A stretch of DNA of 6,052 bases from Alphaproteobacteria bacterium. GTDB lineage: Bacteria > Pseudomonadota > Alphaproteobacteria > Rhodospirillales > Magnetospirillaceae. Positions 1 through 6,052 of this stretch are shown in pieces; the first letter of the stretch is position 1, and each line of letters opens with the position of its first letter. The notes under the pieces are model-generated. The model ran no database searches, was not told the DNA's origin, and saw only the letters and a list, made by a program, of their open reading frames with translations. The position numbers and the translations under genes were made by a program. Location: the NCBI GenBank assembly GCA_015232485.1, contig JADFZP010000217.1, positions 1-6,052 of the forward strand, given 5' to 3'.

Positions 1-3000
1 CCGCCTCGGGCTCGGCCGGGCGCTCGGCCGGACGCTCGGCCTGCTCGCGGTCAAGGTTGGAAAGATCCTCGCCGCGGCTTTGCGCCGCCAGCACCTTCGG
101 ATCTTCGGCCGCCGGCCTTTCTTGATCTAGCATCACCTGGTTCTCCCCTGCGTCGGGCGCTGCGTCGGGCGCCAGCGCATCGCGGGCCAAAATTTTCACA
201 TTCTGATCCTGAGCGGAATTTTCGGCACCGGCCGGAAGCTCGGCCTCGGCCTGGTTCTCCTGGGCCAGCGCGGCGGGTGCCGGCGGCACCGTCGAGTAGG
301 TCACTGGCCGAGCATCTGTTGCCATCTTCTCCAACGCCTTGGCGGGGGTAAGCCGCTTCCCCGATTCAGCCGCCACCACGTCGGCGGCGTAATCGGCTTC
401 TTTGATTTTCGTCTGCCGCAACGCCGCGTTGACGCTCTTACTGGTAGCCGCCTCGCGGCGGGCATTCTCAATCTTTGACACGGCGGCATCGCGCGCTTCG
501 CGGCGTGCGGTGTATTCCGCGTATCGGCTATCGTTGAGGACGCGCGCGCGGCCTTCTTCAGAGAAATCGCCCCCGGTCATCTCGCGGTACAAGGTGCCAG
601 CTTCGCGGCGGGCACGAACGTAGGCATCCACCAAATCGCGGACGGGCCTGTCTCGGTGCGCCTGGGCCTGTGCTTCGAGCTTGTCGCGGGTCATTTTCCG
701 GCGGTCCAACTCCGCGCGCACGGCCTCGGCGGCGGCGGGATCAACCGCGTCGAGGGCGTCAATACCCCCAAGCAAGCCTGCGGCGAGGTGGTCGCGGCGG
801 TTGGTGGCGGCCATGGCCGCCGCCTGCCGCTGCTCCTTCTCGCTGTCGTCGATGCCTTCCGCCTTGGTGTCCGCCCACGCGGCGCCGACTTCGCGCCTTG
901 CCTCGCCATAGATGGCGGCAAGGTAAATGACCGGCCGCCCACGATGGCCGGCGGCCTGTTGCGACAGCTTTTCTAGATCGATCTTCACGCGGCCCAACTC
1001 GCCGCGCGCGATCTCGGCGGCGGCGGGATCGGCGGCGTCGAGGGCGGCGAGGTCCGCAACCAACCCGGCGGCCATCTCGTCGCGGCGGATGGTGGCGACC
1101 AGCGCCGCCTCCTGCCGCTGCTCCTTCTCGCTGTCGTCAATGCCTTCGGCCTTGGTTGCGGCCCACGCGGCGCCGACTTCACCAGCCGCCGCCTTGTAAT
1201 CCTGCACCTTCTCGACAAGGGAGCGCACCGCCGCCGGCAACGCCTCGACGCGCACGGCCTCCGCCAGTCGCTCGGTGTGCGCCTCGGCTTGCTTTTGAAT
1301 TGAGGTCCACGTGATGCCCGCCTCGCGGGCGAACTGGGCGTAAAGTCGCCGATCGGCGGCGATCGAGTTTGCCGCCGCATCGCGCGCACACCGCAATGCT
1401 TCATATTCCGCGAAGCGCGGATGCTCGCGCGAGCGAGCGCCGGCATGCGTCGCTTTGATTTCGTTCCATAGGTCGCGGCTCTGCTCAACGAGTGGTGCAA
1501 ACGCCTGCATTTCGCCGCGCGCCGCAACCTCGTTGTCCGAGAGGACTTTCTTCGACGGGTCGGCGACGGCGTCCACGTCCACGCGGCGCACGCCGGCTTG
1601 CCGCGCGAAAACGCGGTGATCTTCCCACGCGGCGGCGATGTCGAGCGCGAGGGCCTGCCGCTCGCCCTGGAAAAGCCGGGCGTGTTCCCATTTCTCGGTT
1701 TTGAAAATGCTGTCGCCTGTTTGATCGGCTTGCGCGGCGGCGTCCGCCATGGCAGCGGCGTAACTGCGGCAAACGTCGGCGTACCGCGCGATGCGGGCAC
1801 GGGCGGGCTCCCGCGCATCCGAGACCGTGTAATCGGCGACGAGTTCTTGGTTGCGCTCGCGGCTCATGTCGCGGGACATGCCCGCAAGATCATCCTGATA
1901 CGTCTCCCGGTCGGCGAAAATTTCCAGATGCTCGGTGTGACGAGTGAACGCCACGAGCGCGGCCGAAAGCGACTCCGCCTTCGCGAAATGGCCGGCAGAC
2001 TTGACGCCTTGGCCTTGGGATTTATGAACCGTTATCGCGTAGGAGTAAGTCCACCGCAGCGCGGAAGCGTTCTGAATTACGATTTGCGCCCCATCATGGC
2101 GTTGCGCGACGAATCCGGTTGCCGTGCCGTTGCGATCTCGCCGGATCGCCGTTATCTCGACGCGCATTCCGTTGAGCACGCCGATTTTCTTTTTGTTTTT
2201 GAGAAAAACGATCTGCTCGCCAATCGCAAGTTCCTTGTCTCCAATCATGGCGTTGTCGGCCAGTTCGCCACGGGCCTTCAACCGCGCGCGCACTCGCTGA
2301 TTTATCTCCGCAACGTCCACGTTGCGAACCGCCGTCATTAGAACTTGCTGAGCGCCATATTTGGCGCGATTGACGAGATATGCTTCCGCCATTGCGTCGA
2401 ACGCTTGGTCGGCAGTGGCAGAAAAACGAATCGCCCCTTGGTCGCGATAATGCGCCAACGCCTCGGCAACCCGTCCTTCGGTCAGCGCTATCGAGGCGGC
2501 GCGGTCGCCGTCTCGCTGGCGTCGAATATCGGCGAGCACCGCCGCGCCATGGGTATCCCTTAGCAGCCGAAACGCCTGCCCCGCGCTCACAGAAGACAGT
2601 TGTGCGTGGTCGCCCACCAACACGACCTTGGCGCCCGCCTCGTGCGCGTGCGCGAGAAAATCCCTCATTTCACGGGTGCCGACCATGCCCGCTTCATCGA
2701 TCACCAGCACCTCGCCCGCCTGCGCGAATTGTGAGGTCACGCGATCGAGCGTGCGGCGCGCCGATTTCCGATCGTGAAGACTGGTTGTTGGATCGGCGAG
2801 CGTGGCCCGTGCCTCGGCCGCGAGGCGATAGTTGAACAGAAACCCCGCGATGGTCGTGCTCTCGATGCCAGCTTCCCGCTCAAGATTATCAGCGGCAACC
2901 GCCGCCGTCGCAAAGCCCCTGACCTTGCGGCCGTCAGCTTCGAACGTCCGCCGCGCGACTTCCATGATCGTCGTCTTGCCGGTTCCCGCACGCCCGACGA

Positions 3001-4225
3001 TCAGCGCCAAATCTCCCTGGCCCGTGGCGTGCCGCAGAGCGTTGCGTTGCTCGCCGTTCAACTCGAAACCACGCTCAGCTTGATACTGCCGAATGGCATC
3101 ATCCAAACCCGTTGCGCGCCGGCCGGCGCCCTGCGCCAACGCGCCCGCCGTCTTCGCGAGGTCATCTTCCGCCTGCCGATATTCGGCGCTGGTGTACATC
3201 GCGCGCCCGGCAACATCCTCTCCGAGCGAGACGAGCGCCGGCCGGATCGCCTGCCACGCTGCCTCGAATTCAGTTTCGCTTCCCTGCACTTGGCGAAAGA
3301 TTTCCGCCTTAATCCGCGCCTCATCCATCACTGCGGCATTGCTGAAGAGGTCGGCGACAAAGGATTTGGGATCGTCCACGGCGAGCCGGGAATTTGCCTC
3401 GCACCGGTGCGAATTGATCGCGGCGATTTCCGCTTTCTCGTGGCCCACGCCCTCGTGCGCCATCGGAAGTTGGTTCAGGCCGCGATCGGCGAATGAGCGA
3501 TACTCGACGCGGCGTTCCGTGCCGCGTTCGCTCAAAAGCCGGTTCTGCACTTCGGCGGCGATCTCGCGCGTCTCCCGCGCCCATTCCCCCAACGCCGCCT
3601 TTGGAAGATGGACGATGGCGTAATCCCGGCCGTTGGCCGCCGTCCACCGCGCTTGTTTCCCAAAGCCCTCGGCGGTCATCACGCGCGCGCTGGCGACGTA
3701 GTGAAGATGTGGTTGACCCTCTTTCCAGTGAAGCGCCCACTCGACGGCCTGCCCGCGCGAAACGAATTTGCGGTCGATGATCTCGCGCGCCGCCGCAATT
3801 GCGGCTTCCCGGTCGAGGTCTTTGGCAAGCGAAATGTGCCCCTTCATTGCGAGGCGAGCGCCAGCTTTGTGCTTCTCCGCAAGCTCGGGGCTTCGCCGGT
3901 AATAGCGGTCGGCCCAAGCATTTTCCTGCGCCTCAAGCCCGTTCCAAAGGCGTTTACCGTCGCTCGCCCAGGCGGGAGCGCCGGCCGGCAAACGCACTTC
4001 GGAAAACGCCAAATCATCATGTGCGCCGAACGCTTCGCGCCGTGCCGCGTAAGCCGCATGATGGCTGACGCCGCTGTAGTCCCAGCGTTTAAACGCTTCC
4101 CCAGTTTCCGGGTCGAATTCCGTCCGCTCTGACCGCGAGACGTAGGCCGCGCTCGCGACCACGCCACCGCGAGAATTTCTCGCGATGAAACTGTTGTGGT
4201 GCGAAAGCTCGTGGTTGCGATCCAT
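1..4225 (-). CDS. traA: Conjugative relaxase-helicase TraA (MOBQ type), 3' end beyond the left edge
   Basis: Nicks one strand at oriT, stays covalently attached to its 5' end and unwinds it for transfer. I translated the frame codon by codon from the ATG at 4225-4223 to position 2: 1408 codons, no stop. Relaxase domain, about residues 10-250: candidate catalytic Tyr28 in ASAAYVSRS, and the metal-binding histidines His166, His173 and His175 in LHWKEGQPHLHYV. RecD-like helicase, about 380-760: LNGEQRNAL (Q-motif-like), Walker A GRAGTGKTT at 411-419 (Lys417), Walker B VIDEAGMVG with Asp510-Glu511, GDHAQ at 538-542, YAITVHKSQGQ at 729-739. The rest is Ala/Glu/Arg-rich, probably helical, with two tandem 96-residue repeats at 1017-1208, then a Pro/Glu-rich tail. 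From memory Ti-plasmid TraA is about 1100 residues, so this protein is longer by at least 300. The start is chosen because it is the nearest ATG upstream of the Tyr motif; its RBS is weak (GGCGG 13 bases upstream), so TTG at 4231 is possible. Divergent from traC and traG. Confidence 0.95.
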   Translation of the reverse strand, partial: MDRNHELSHHNSFIARNSRGGVVASAAYVSRSERTEFDPETGEAFKRWDYSGVSHHAAYAARREAFGAHDDLAFSEVRLPAGAPAWASDGKRLWNGLEAQENAWADRYYRRSPELAEKHKAGARLAMKGHISLAKDLDREAAIAAAREIIDRKFVSRGQAVEWALHWKEGQPHLHYVASARVMTAEGFGKQARWTAANGRDYAIVHLPKAALGEWARETREIAAEVQNRLLSERGTERRVEYRSFADRGLNQLPMAHEGVGHEKAEIAAINSHRCEANSRLAVDDPKSFVADLFSNAAVMDEARIKAEIFRQVQGSETEFEAAWQAIRPALVSLGEDVAGRAMYTSAEYRQAEDDLAKTAGALAQGAGRRATGLDDAIRQYQAERGFELNGEQRNALRHATGQGDLALIVGRAGTGKTTIMEVARRTFEADGRKVRGFATAAVAADNLEREAGIESTTIAGFLFNYRLAAEARATLADPTTSLHDRKSARRTLDRVTSQFAQAGEVLVIDEAGMVGTREMRDFLAHAHEAGAKVVLVGDHAQLSSVSAGQAFRLLRDTHGAAVLADIRRQRDGDRAASIALTEGRVAEALAHYRDQGAIRFSATADQAFDAMAEAYLVNRAKYGAQQVLMTAVRNVDVAEINQRVRARLKARGELADNAMIGDKELAIGEQIVFLKNKKKIGVLNGMRVEITAIRRDRNGTATGFVAQRHDGAQIVIQNASALRWTYSYAITVHKSQGQGVKSAGHFAKAESLSAALVAFTRHTEHLEIFADRETYQDDLAGMSRDMSRERNQELVADYTVSDAREPARARIARYADVCRSYAAAMADAAAQADQTGDSIFKTEKWEHARLFQGERQALALDIAAAWEDHRVFARQAGVRRVDVDAVADPSKKVLSDNEVAARGEMQAFAPLVEQSRDLWNEIKATHAGARSREHPRFAEYEALRCARDAAANSIAADRRLYAQFAREAGITWTSIQKQAEAHTERLAEAVRVEALPAAVRSLVEKVQDYKAAAGEVGAAWAATKAEGIDDSEKEQRQEAALVATIRRDEMAAGLVADLAALDAADPAAAEIARGELGRVKIDLEKLSQQAAGHRGRPVIYLAAIYGEARREVGAAWADTKAEGIDDSEKEQRQAAAMAATNRRDHLAAGLLGGIDALDAVDPAAAEAVRAELDRRKMTRDKLEAQAQAHRDRPVRDLVDAYVRARREAGTLYREMTGGDFSEEGRARVLNDSRYAEYTARREARDAAVSKIENARREAATSKSVNAALRQTKIKEADYAADVVAAESGKRLTPAKALEKMATDARPVTYSTVPPAPAALAQENQAEAELPAGAENSAQDQNVKILARDALAPDAAPDAGENQVMLDQERPAAEDPKVLAAQSRGEDLSNLDREQAERPAERPAEPEA
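11..41 (-). repeat. 12-bp short repeats in the traA tail (AERP units)
   Basis: On the plus strand CTCGGCCGG followed by GCG or ACG occurs at 11-22 and 23-34, and CTCGGCC recurs at 35-41. On the minus strand this encodes a Pro-Ala-Glu-Arg string (AERPAERPAEPEA). The array may continue beyond the left edge. It looks like low-complexity, probably disordered linker sequence. Confidence 0.55.
602..1177 (-). repeat. Tandem repeat, 288-bp period, two copies inside traA
   Basis: Copy 1 is 890-1177 (residues 1017-1112) and copy 2 is 602-889 (residues 1113-1208). They encode 96 residues each, both beginning VGAAWA-TKAEGIDDSEKEQ and ending ARRE; by hand alignment about 62 of 96 residues match. Similarity is uneven: over 1111-1180 against 823-892, 65 of 70 bases agree, with a 28-base identical run at 1111-1138, while the second half has diverged more. 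A quarter-unit precedes copy 1: residues up to 1016, LPAAVRSLVEKVQDYKAAAG, resemble the unit's C-terminal part. The repeat unit is predicted to be helical and is not part of the relaxase or helicase core. Confidence 0.9.
4168..4184. repeat. Perfect 17-bp palindrome in the 5' coding part of traA
   Basis: CGCGAGAA-T-TTCTCGCG: two 8-bp arms around one base, overlapping codons 14-20 of traA. It lies 41-57 bases inside the gene and about 70 bp from the candidate oriT. It could be an operator or simply reflect codon choice; no known regulator site is recognised. Confidence 0.6.
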
Positions 4226-4255
4226 TCTCAACAGCCGCCGGCAGGGCCTCTTTGC

Positions 4256-4315
4256 GTCACTGGACGGGATACCCCATCGGGGGTAAACCGTCAAGTGACA
4301 GAATGTGCGCCTTTC
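4256..4315 (+). other. oriT: Candidate origin of transfer (oriT): inverted repeat plus Q-type nick-like core
   Basis: A 44-bp imperfect inverted repeat has left arm 4256-4275 (GTCACTGGACGGGATACCCC), loop ATCG, and right arm 4280-4299 (GGGGTAAACCGTCAAGTGAC); 17 of 20 positions pair. Directly after it comes AGAATGTGCGCCTTTC (4300-4315), with GTGCGCC at 4305-4311. As I recall them, RSF1010-type and Ti-type nick regions also have an inverted repeat followed by a TAAGTGCGCCC-like core, so the nick would fall near 4309/4310 on the plus strand. The position between traA and the divergent traC gene is where Ti plasmids carry oriT. The arrangement is seen directly; the function is inferred. Confidence 0.65.
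4266..4294 (-). promoter_or_regulatory. Putative traA promoter inside the oriT inverted repeat
   Basis: On the minus strand TTGACG (4294-4289, 5 of 6 matches to the -35 consensus) is followed after 17 bases by TATCCC (4271-4266, 3 of 6 to the -10 consensus). Transcription would begin about 35 bases before the traA ATG. The weak -10 keeps confidence low. The elements lie in the arms of the inverted repeat, so relaxase binding there could repress traA. Confidence 0.35.
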
Positions 4316-4349
4316 ACAATTCCCTTACTTCCGATGGCGAACCCGCCCT

Positions 4350-4377
4350 TTGCTAAAGAGATACAACGCGGTAGAAT
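4350..4377 (+). promoter_or_regulatory. Putative promoter of the traC-traG operon
   Basis: TTGCTA (4350-4355, 4 of 6 to the -35 consensus) lies 16 bases before TAGAAT (4372-4377, 5 of 6 to the -10 consensus). The predicted start near 4384 would leave a leader of about 25 bases before the traC ATG at 4409. Confidence 0.45.
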
Positions 4378-4383
4378 GACCGC
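4368..4383. promoter_or_regulatory. Small inverted repeat over the traC -10 box (possible operator)
   Basis: GCGGT (4368-4372) and ACCGC (4379-4383) are perfect inverted arms around AGAATG. The repeat covers the putative -10 box, where a dimeric repressor could block transcription. Five-base arms occur often by chance in GC-rich DNA. Confidence 0.3.
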
Positions 4384-4399
4384 TCGACAACTCTCAATC

Positions 4400-4404
4400 G
4401 GAGG
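4400..4404 (+). promoter_or_regulatory. Ribosome binding site of the traC-like gene
   Basis: GGAGG ends four bases before the ATG at 4409. This strong site fixes the start there, rather than at an upstream in-frame start at 4196 that would run across the putative oriT and promoter. Confidence 0.85.
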
Positions 4405-4408
4405 CATC

Positions 4409-4732
4409 ATGGCCGATCTCACGAAAGCCCTCGCCGATCTAGACGCCGAACGGGCAAAACTCGAAGCGAAGCGCCTGGGTCTGATCGCTGATCGCAAGAA
4501 GGCGGTCGGCGATCTTGCCGAAAAGGCGGGCGTCCTCGCGATTGCCGACGATATTCTGGTGGGCGCGTTCGGCGAAATCGCGACGGCGCTCCGCACAAAC
4601 GATCAGGTCAAGTTGCAAGCCTGGGCCGCCAACGGCGGGGTCGCCGATCCGCGCAAGCGCGGGCGCAAACCGAAGGCGCCGAAGGCGGCGGCACCGCCGC
4701 CGCCTTCGGCGGGTGAAGTCGAGATGGTCTAA
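4409..4732 (+). CDS. traC: TraC-like conjugal transfer accessory protein, 107 aa
   Basis: Small, charged, cytoplasmic protein with no signal peptide or membrane segment. Residues 1-40 are Ala/Leu/Lys/Glu-rich with coiled-coil character (DLDAERAKLEAKRL). Residues 37-62 (AEKAGVLAIADDILVGAFGEIATALR) follow the pattern I associate with Ti-type TraC (AGL-x-I-x-D-x2-L-x2-AF-x-EIA). A basic patch RKRGRKPK (82-89) looks like an AT-hook-type DNA-binding tail and is followed by a Pro-rich end (PPPP at 96-99). Size fits TraC, about 100 residues. It is the first gene after the divergent promoter region; traG follows after 26 bp, so the two are probably cotranscribed. A role in relaxosome formation at the adjacent oriT is inferred from context. 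The family match rests on a short pattern; a generic small DNA-binding accessory protein is the alternative. Confidence 0.7.
   Translation: MADLTKALADLDAERAKLEAKRLGLIADRKKAVGDLAEKAGVLAIADDILVGAFGEIATALRTNDQVKLQAWAANGGVADPRKRGRKPKAPKAAAPPPPSAGEVEMV
4677..4711 (+). repeat. Perfect 16-bp stem-loop at the 3' end of traC
   Basis: CGCCGAAGGCGGCGGC (4677-4692) and GCCGCCGCCTTCGGCG (4696-4711) are exact reverse complements separated by the loop ACC. The hairpin lies in the codons for the Lys-Ala-Pro tail, 18 bases before the TAA stop codon and 34 bases before the RBS of traG. No T-tract follows, so it is not a classical intrinsic terminator. It could slow decay or adjust the traC to traG expression ratio. 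Confidence 0.75.
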
Positions 4733-4744
4733 GGCACTCGCGAC

Positions 4745-4751
4745 AAGGGGA
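4745..4751 (+). promoter_or_regulatory. Ribosome binding site of traG
   Basis: AAGGGGA ends seven bases before the ATG at 4759, good spacing for a purine-rich Shine-Dalgarno site in the 26-bp gap after traC. Confidence 0.65.
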
Positions 4752-4758
4752 CGCGAAA

Positions 4759-6052
4759 ATGAAACGCGGATTGATTTGGGGGTTGGTGGCGCTCGCGGTC
4801 CCCTTTGTCGCCTGGGCGGTAGCCTATTCCTGGCTGCTCGACGGGGTGGCGTCGTCGTGGCACCCGGCGATGGAGAAGGCCTCGCCCCTGGTCTTGATGG
4901 CCGTGGGCGGTGCGTTCCTCATGGTAAATTCCGGGTCGCGCTGGCCGTTCCTCGCGGGGGTCGCGGTGGCGCTGTGGTGGTCGGGAAAAGACCTTTGGTT
5001 GGTCGCGCAATGGGCCATCCAAGCCATGAGAGAGGGGCGCCCTGCCTACGACATACTGCTTGGCTTGTCGGACGCTCGCGTGCTGGCTGTCAGCGTCACG
5101 TTCGCTGTCGGCATGCTTTCGCTTCTCGCCGTCTTTCCTGGGGCGCTCGCCATTCTGAACCTCGGAGGCGGGCTCAACACCAAGCGGGCGAAAAGCGGCT
5201 TTCATGGCGCGGCCGAATGGCTCGACGCGCAGAAGATCGCGCTGCTCGGCAAGAGCGGCGGCATGATCCTCGGCCAGGACAAGCCGGGCGGCGGGAAATT
5301 GATTCGATACAATCTTGAGGCTCACGCGCTGGTCGTCGCCCCGACGCGCTCGGGCAAAGGCGCCTCGCAAATCGTCACAAACCTGCTCGCTCCGGGTGGC
5401 GATGGCGTCGGCGGCCCTGTCATCGTTATTGATCCCAAGGCGGAAGCTTACGCGATCACCGGGCGGCGGCGCCGGGCGCTCCCGCCCGGTCGCCAAGTGG
5501 CATTGCTCGATCCCTTCGGCGTGGTCGCGAGGCTTGCCGCGCAGCATCCCGAACTTGCAATGCAGGGGGTCGAAAGTCTCCATTACAACCCGCTGGATTT
5601 CGTGCGCACCGACGCCGGCATGGTGCAAGACATTGCCGTCTTGCTGCACGCCCTCGTGCCGCCGCCGGCCGAAAATGCCAGCGACGGGGGCAGGCATTTC
5701 GGGGAGGGCGCGCGCACCCTGATTTCCGGCGTGGTCGCCTGGGTCTGTGCCAAAGAGCCGGCGCCGACGCGCAATTTTGGCCGCGTCCGCGATCTGCTGT
5801 TGGCGCCTCGGGACGCGCAAGACGTGCTGTTCGCGGCGATGCAAGCCGAGCCGGATGTCGGCTTCGGCCTCCCCAAAGCCGCCGCCGATCTCATGCTTGG
5901 CGTTGATATGCGAGAGCGCGGCTCGTTCTACTCGACGGCGCAAAACGGGCTCAAATGGCTGCAATATCCAGAACTGCGGGAACACGTCTCGCGCTCGGAT
6001 TTCGACGTGATGGCGCTCGCCGACAACACGCTTGATCTGTTCATCGTCTGCC
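4759..6052 (+). CDS. traG: Type IV coupling protein TraG (VirD4 family), 3' end beyond the right edge
   Basis: Inner-membrane ATPase that links the relaxosome to the type IV secretion channel and helps move the DNA strand. 431 codons are visible with no stop. Hydrophobic segments lie at about residues 4-27, 42-56, 62-75 and 107-132, fitting a membrane-anchored N-terminus. The ATPase core follows: SGFHGAAEWL, Walker A LVVAPTRSGKGAS with Lys200, then VIVIDPKAEAY with Asp225, LLDPFG at 249-254, YNPLD at 276-280 and FGEGARTLISG. These are the usual motifs in the usual order; the second reads DPKAE where VirD4/TraG proteins more often have DPKGE. The family is about 600-700 residues, so roughly a third is missing, including the later LDEF motif. 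Start chosen for its RBS and the immediate transmembrane segment. Follows traC by 26 bp, probably in one operon. Confidence 0.93.
   Translation, partial: MKRGLIWGLVALAVPFVAWAVAYSWLLDGVASSWHPAMEKASPLVLMAVGGAFLMVNSGSRWPFLAGVAVALWWSGKDLWLVAQWAIQAMREGRPAYDILLGLSDARVLAVSVTFAVGMLSLLAVFPGALAILNLGGGLNTKRAKSGFHGAAEWLDAQKIALLGKSGGMILGQDKPGGGKLIRYNLEAHALVVAPTRSGKGASQIVTNLLAPGGDGVGGPVIVIDPKAEAYAITGRRRRALPPGRQVALLDPFGVVARLAAQHPELAMQGVESLHYNPLDFVRTDAGMVQDIAVLLHALVPPPAENASDGGRHFGEGARTLISGVVAWVCAKEPAPTRNFGRVRDLLLAPRDAQDVLFAAMQAEPDVGFGLPKAAADLMLGVDMRERGSFYSTAQNGLKWLQYPELREHVSRSDFDVMALADNTLDLFIVC

Noticed and set aside
985..1818. 277-codon minus-strand frame, and plus-strand frames such as 1598-2341 and 2774-3496
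   Set aside because: All overlap traA in other frames, have Arg/Ser/Pro-rich shadow composition and lack RBS or domains. The traA frame covers the whole stretch without a stop.
2181..2215. A/T-rich island with runs of T, possibly a slippage site or insertion scar
   Set aside because: In frame it encodes IVFLKNKKKIGVLNG, a normal segment of RecD-like helicases in TraA; the frame continues unbroken on both sides.
4196..4408. 71-residue N-terminal extension of the traC-like protein from an upstream start
   Set aside because: It would run across the putative oriT and promoter and into the start of traA. GGAGG before the ATG at 4409 marks the real start, and the extension has no protein-like pattern.
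4226..4408. TraR-type tra box or an attachment site in the divergent region
   Set aside because: No 18-bp dyad resembling the tra box and no long direct repeat was seen. The only strong dyad is the one proposed as oriT.
4729..5985. 418-codon open frame on the minus strand opposite traG
   Set aside because: It is antisense to a gene with clear Walker motifs and membrane segments. Its product is Arg/His-rich with no recognisable domain, as expected from the mirror of a GC-rich gene.
1..6052. tRNA, rRNA, CRISPR array, insertion sequence or riboswitch
   Set aside because: Reading both strands showed no such structure. The only repeats are within coding sequence or at the oriT candidate.

Overview
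The window is a GC-rich piece of a conjugative DNA-transfer (tra) module, very probably from a plasmid or integrative conjugative element of an alphaproteobacterium (Rhizobiales-like). The lineage is inferred from the gene pair: a MOBQ relaxase fused to a RecD-like helicase (Ti/rhizobial TraA type) diverging from a small TraC-like protein and a VirD4/TraG coupling protein. No replication, partition or cargo gene is visible, so plasmid versus integrated element cannot be decided here.

Left part (1-4225, minus strand): one uninterrupted reading frame of 1408 codons that runs off the left edge without a stop. It starts with the relaxase domain (candidate catalytic Tyr28; His166, His173, His175), continues with a superfamily I helicase (Walker A at residues 411-419, Walker B at 510-511, GDHAQ at 538-542, C-terminal VHKSQGQ at 733-739), and ends in a long Ala/Glu/Arg-rich tail. 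The tail holds two tandem 96-residue repeats (288 bp period, 602-1177) and a Pro/Glu-rich low-complexity end.

Middle (4226-4408): a 183-bp divergent control region. It holds a 44-bp imperfect inverted repeat (4256-4299) followed at once by GTGCGCC (4305-4311), which resembles the nick region of Q-type (RSF1010/Ti) transfer origins. This is the best candidate oriT. Putative promoters face both ways: the traA one lies inside the inverted repeat, and the traC one overlaps a small inverted repeat.

Right part (4409-6052, plus strand): a 107-residue TraC-like accessory protein with a very strong hairpin (16 bp perfect stem) in its last codons, then after 26 bp the start of traG (431 codons visible, truncated by the right edge). 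No traD lies between them, unlike the traC-traD-traG order of Ti plasmids.

Expected working, from knowledge of these families: TraA nicks oriT and unwinds the strand, TraC-like protein probably assists relaxosome assembly or DNA binding, and TraG couples the relaxosome to a type IV secretion channel encoded elsewhere.
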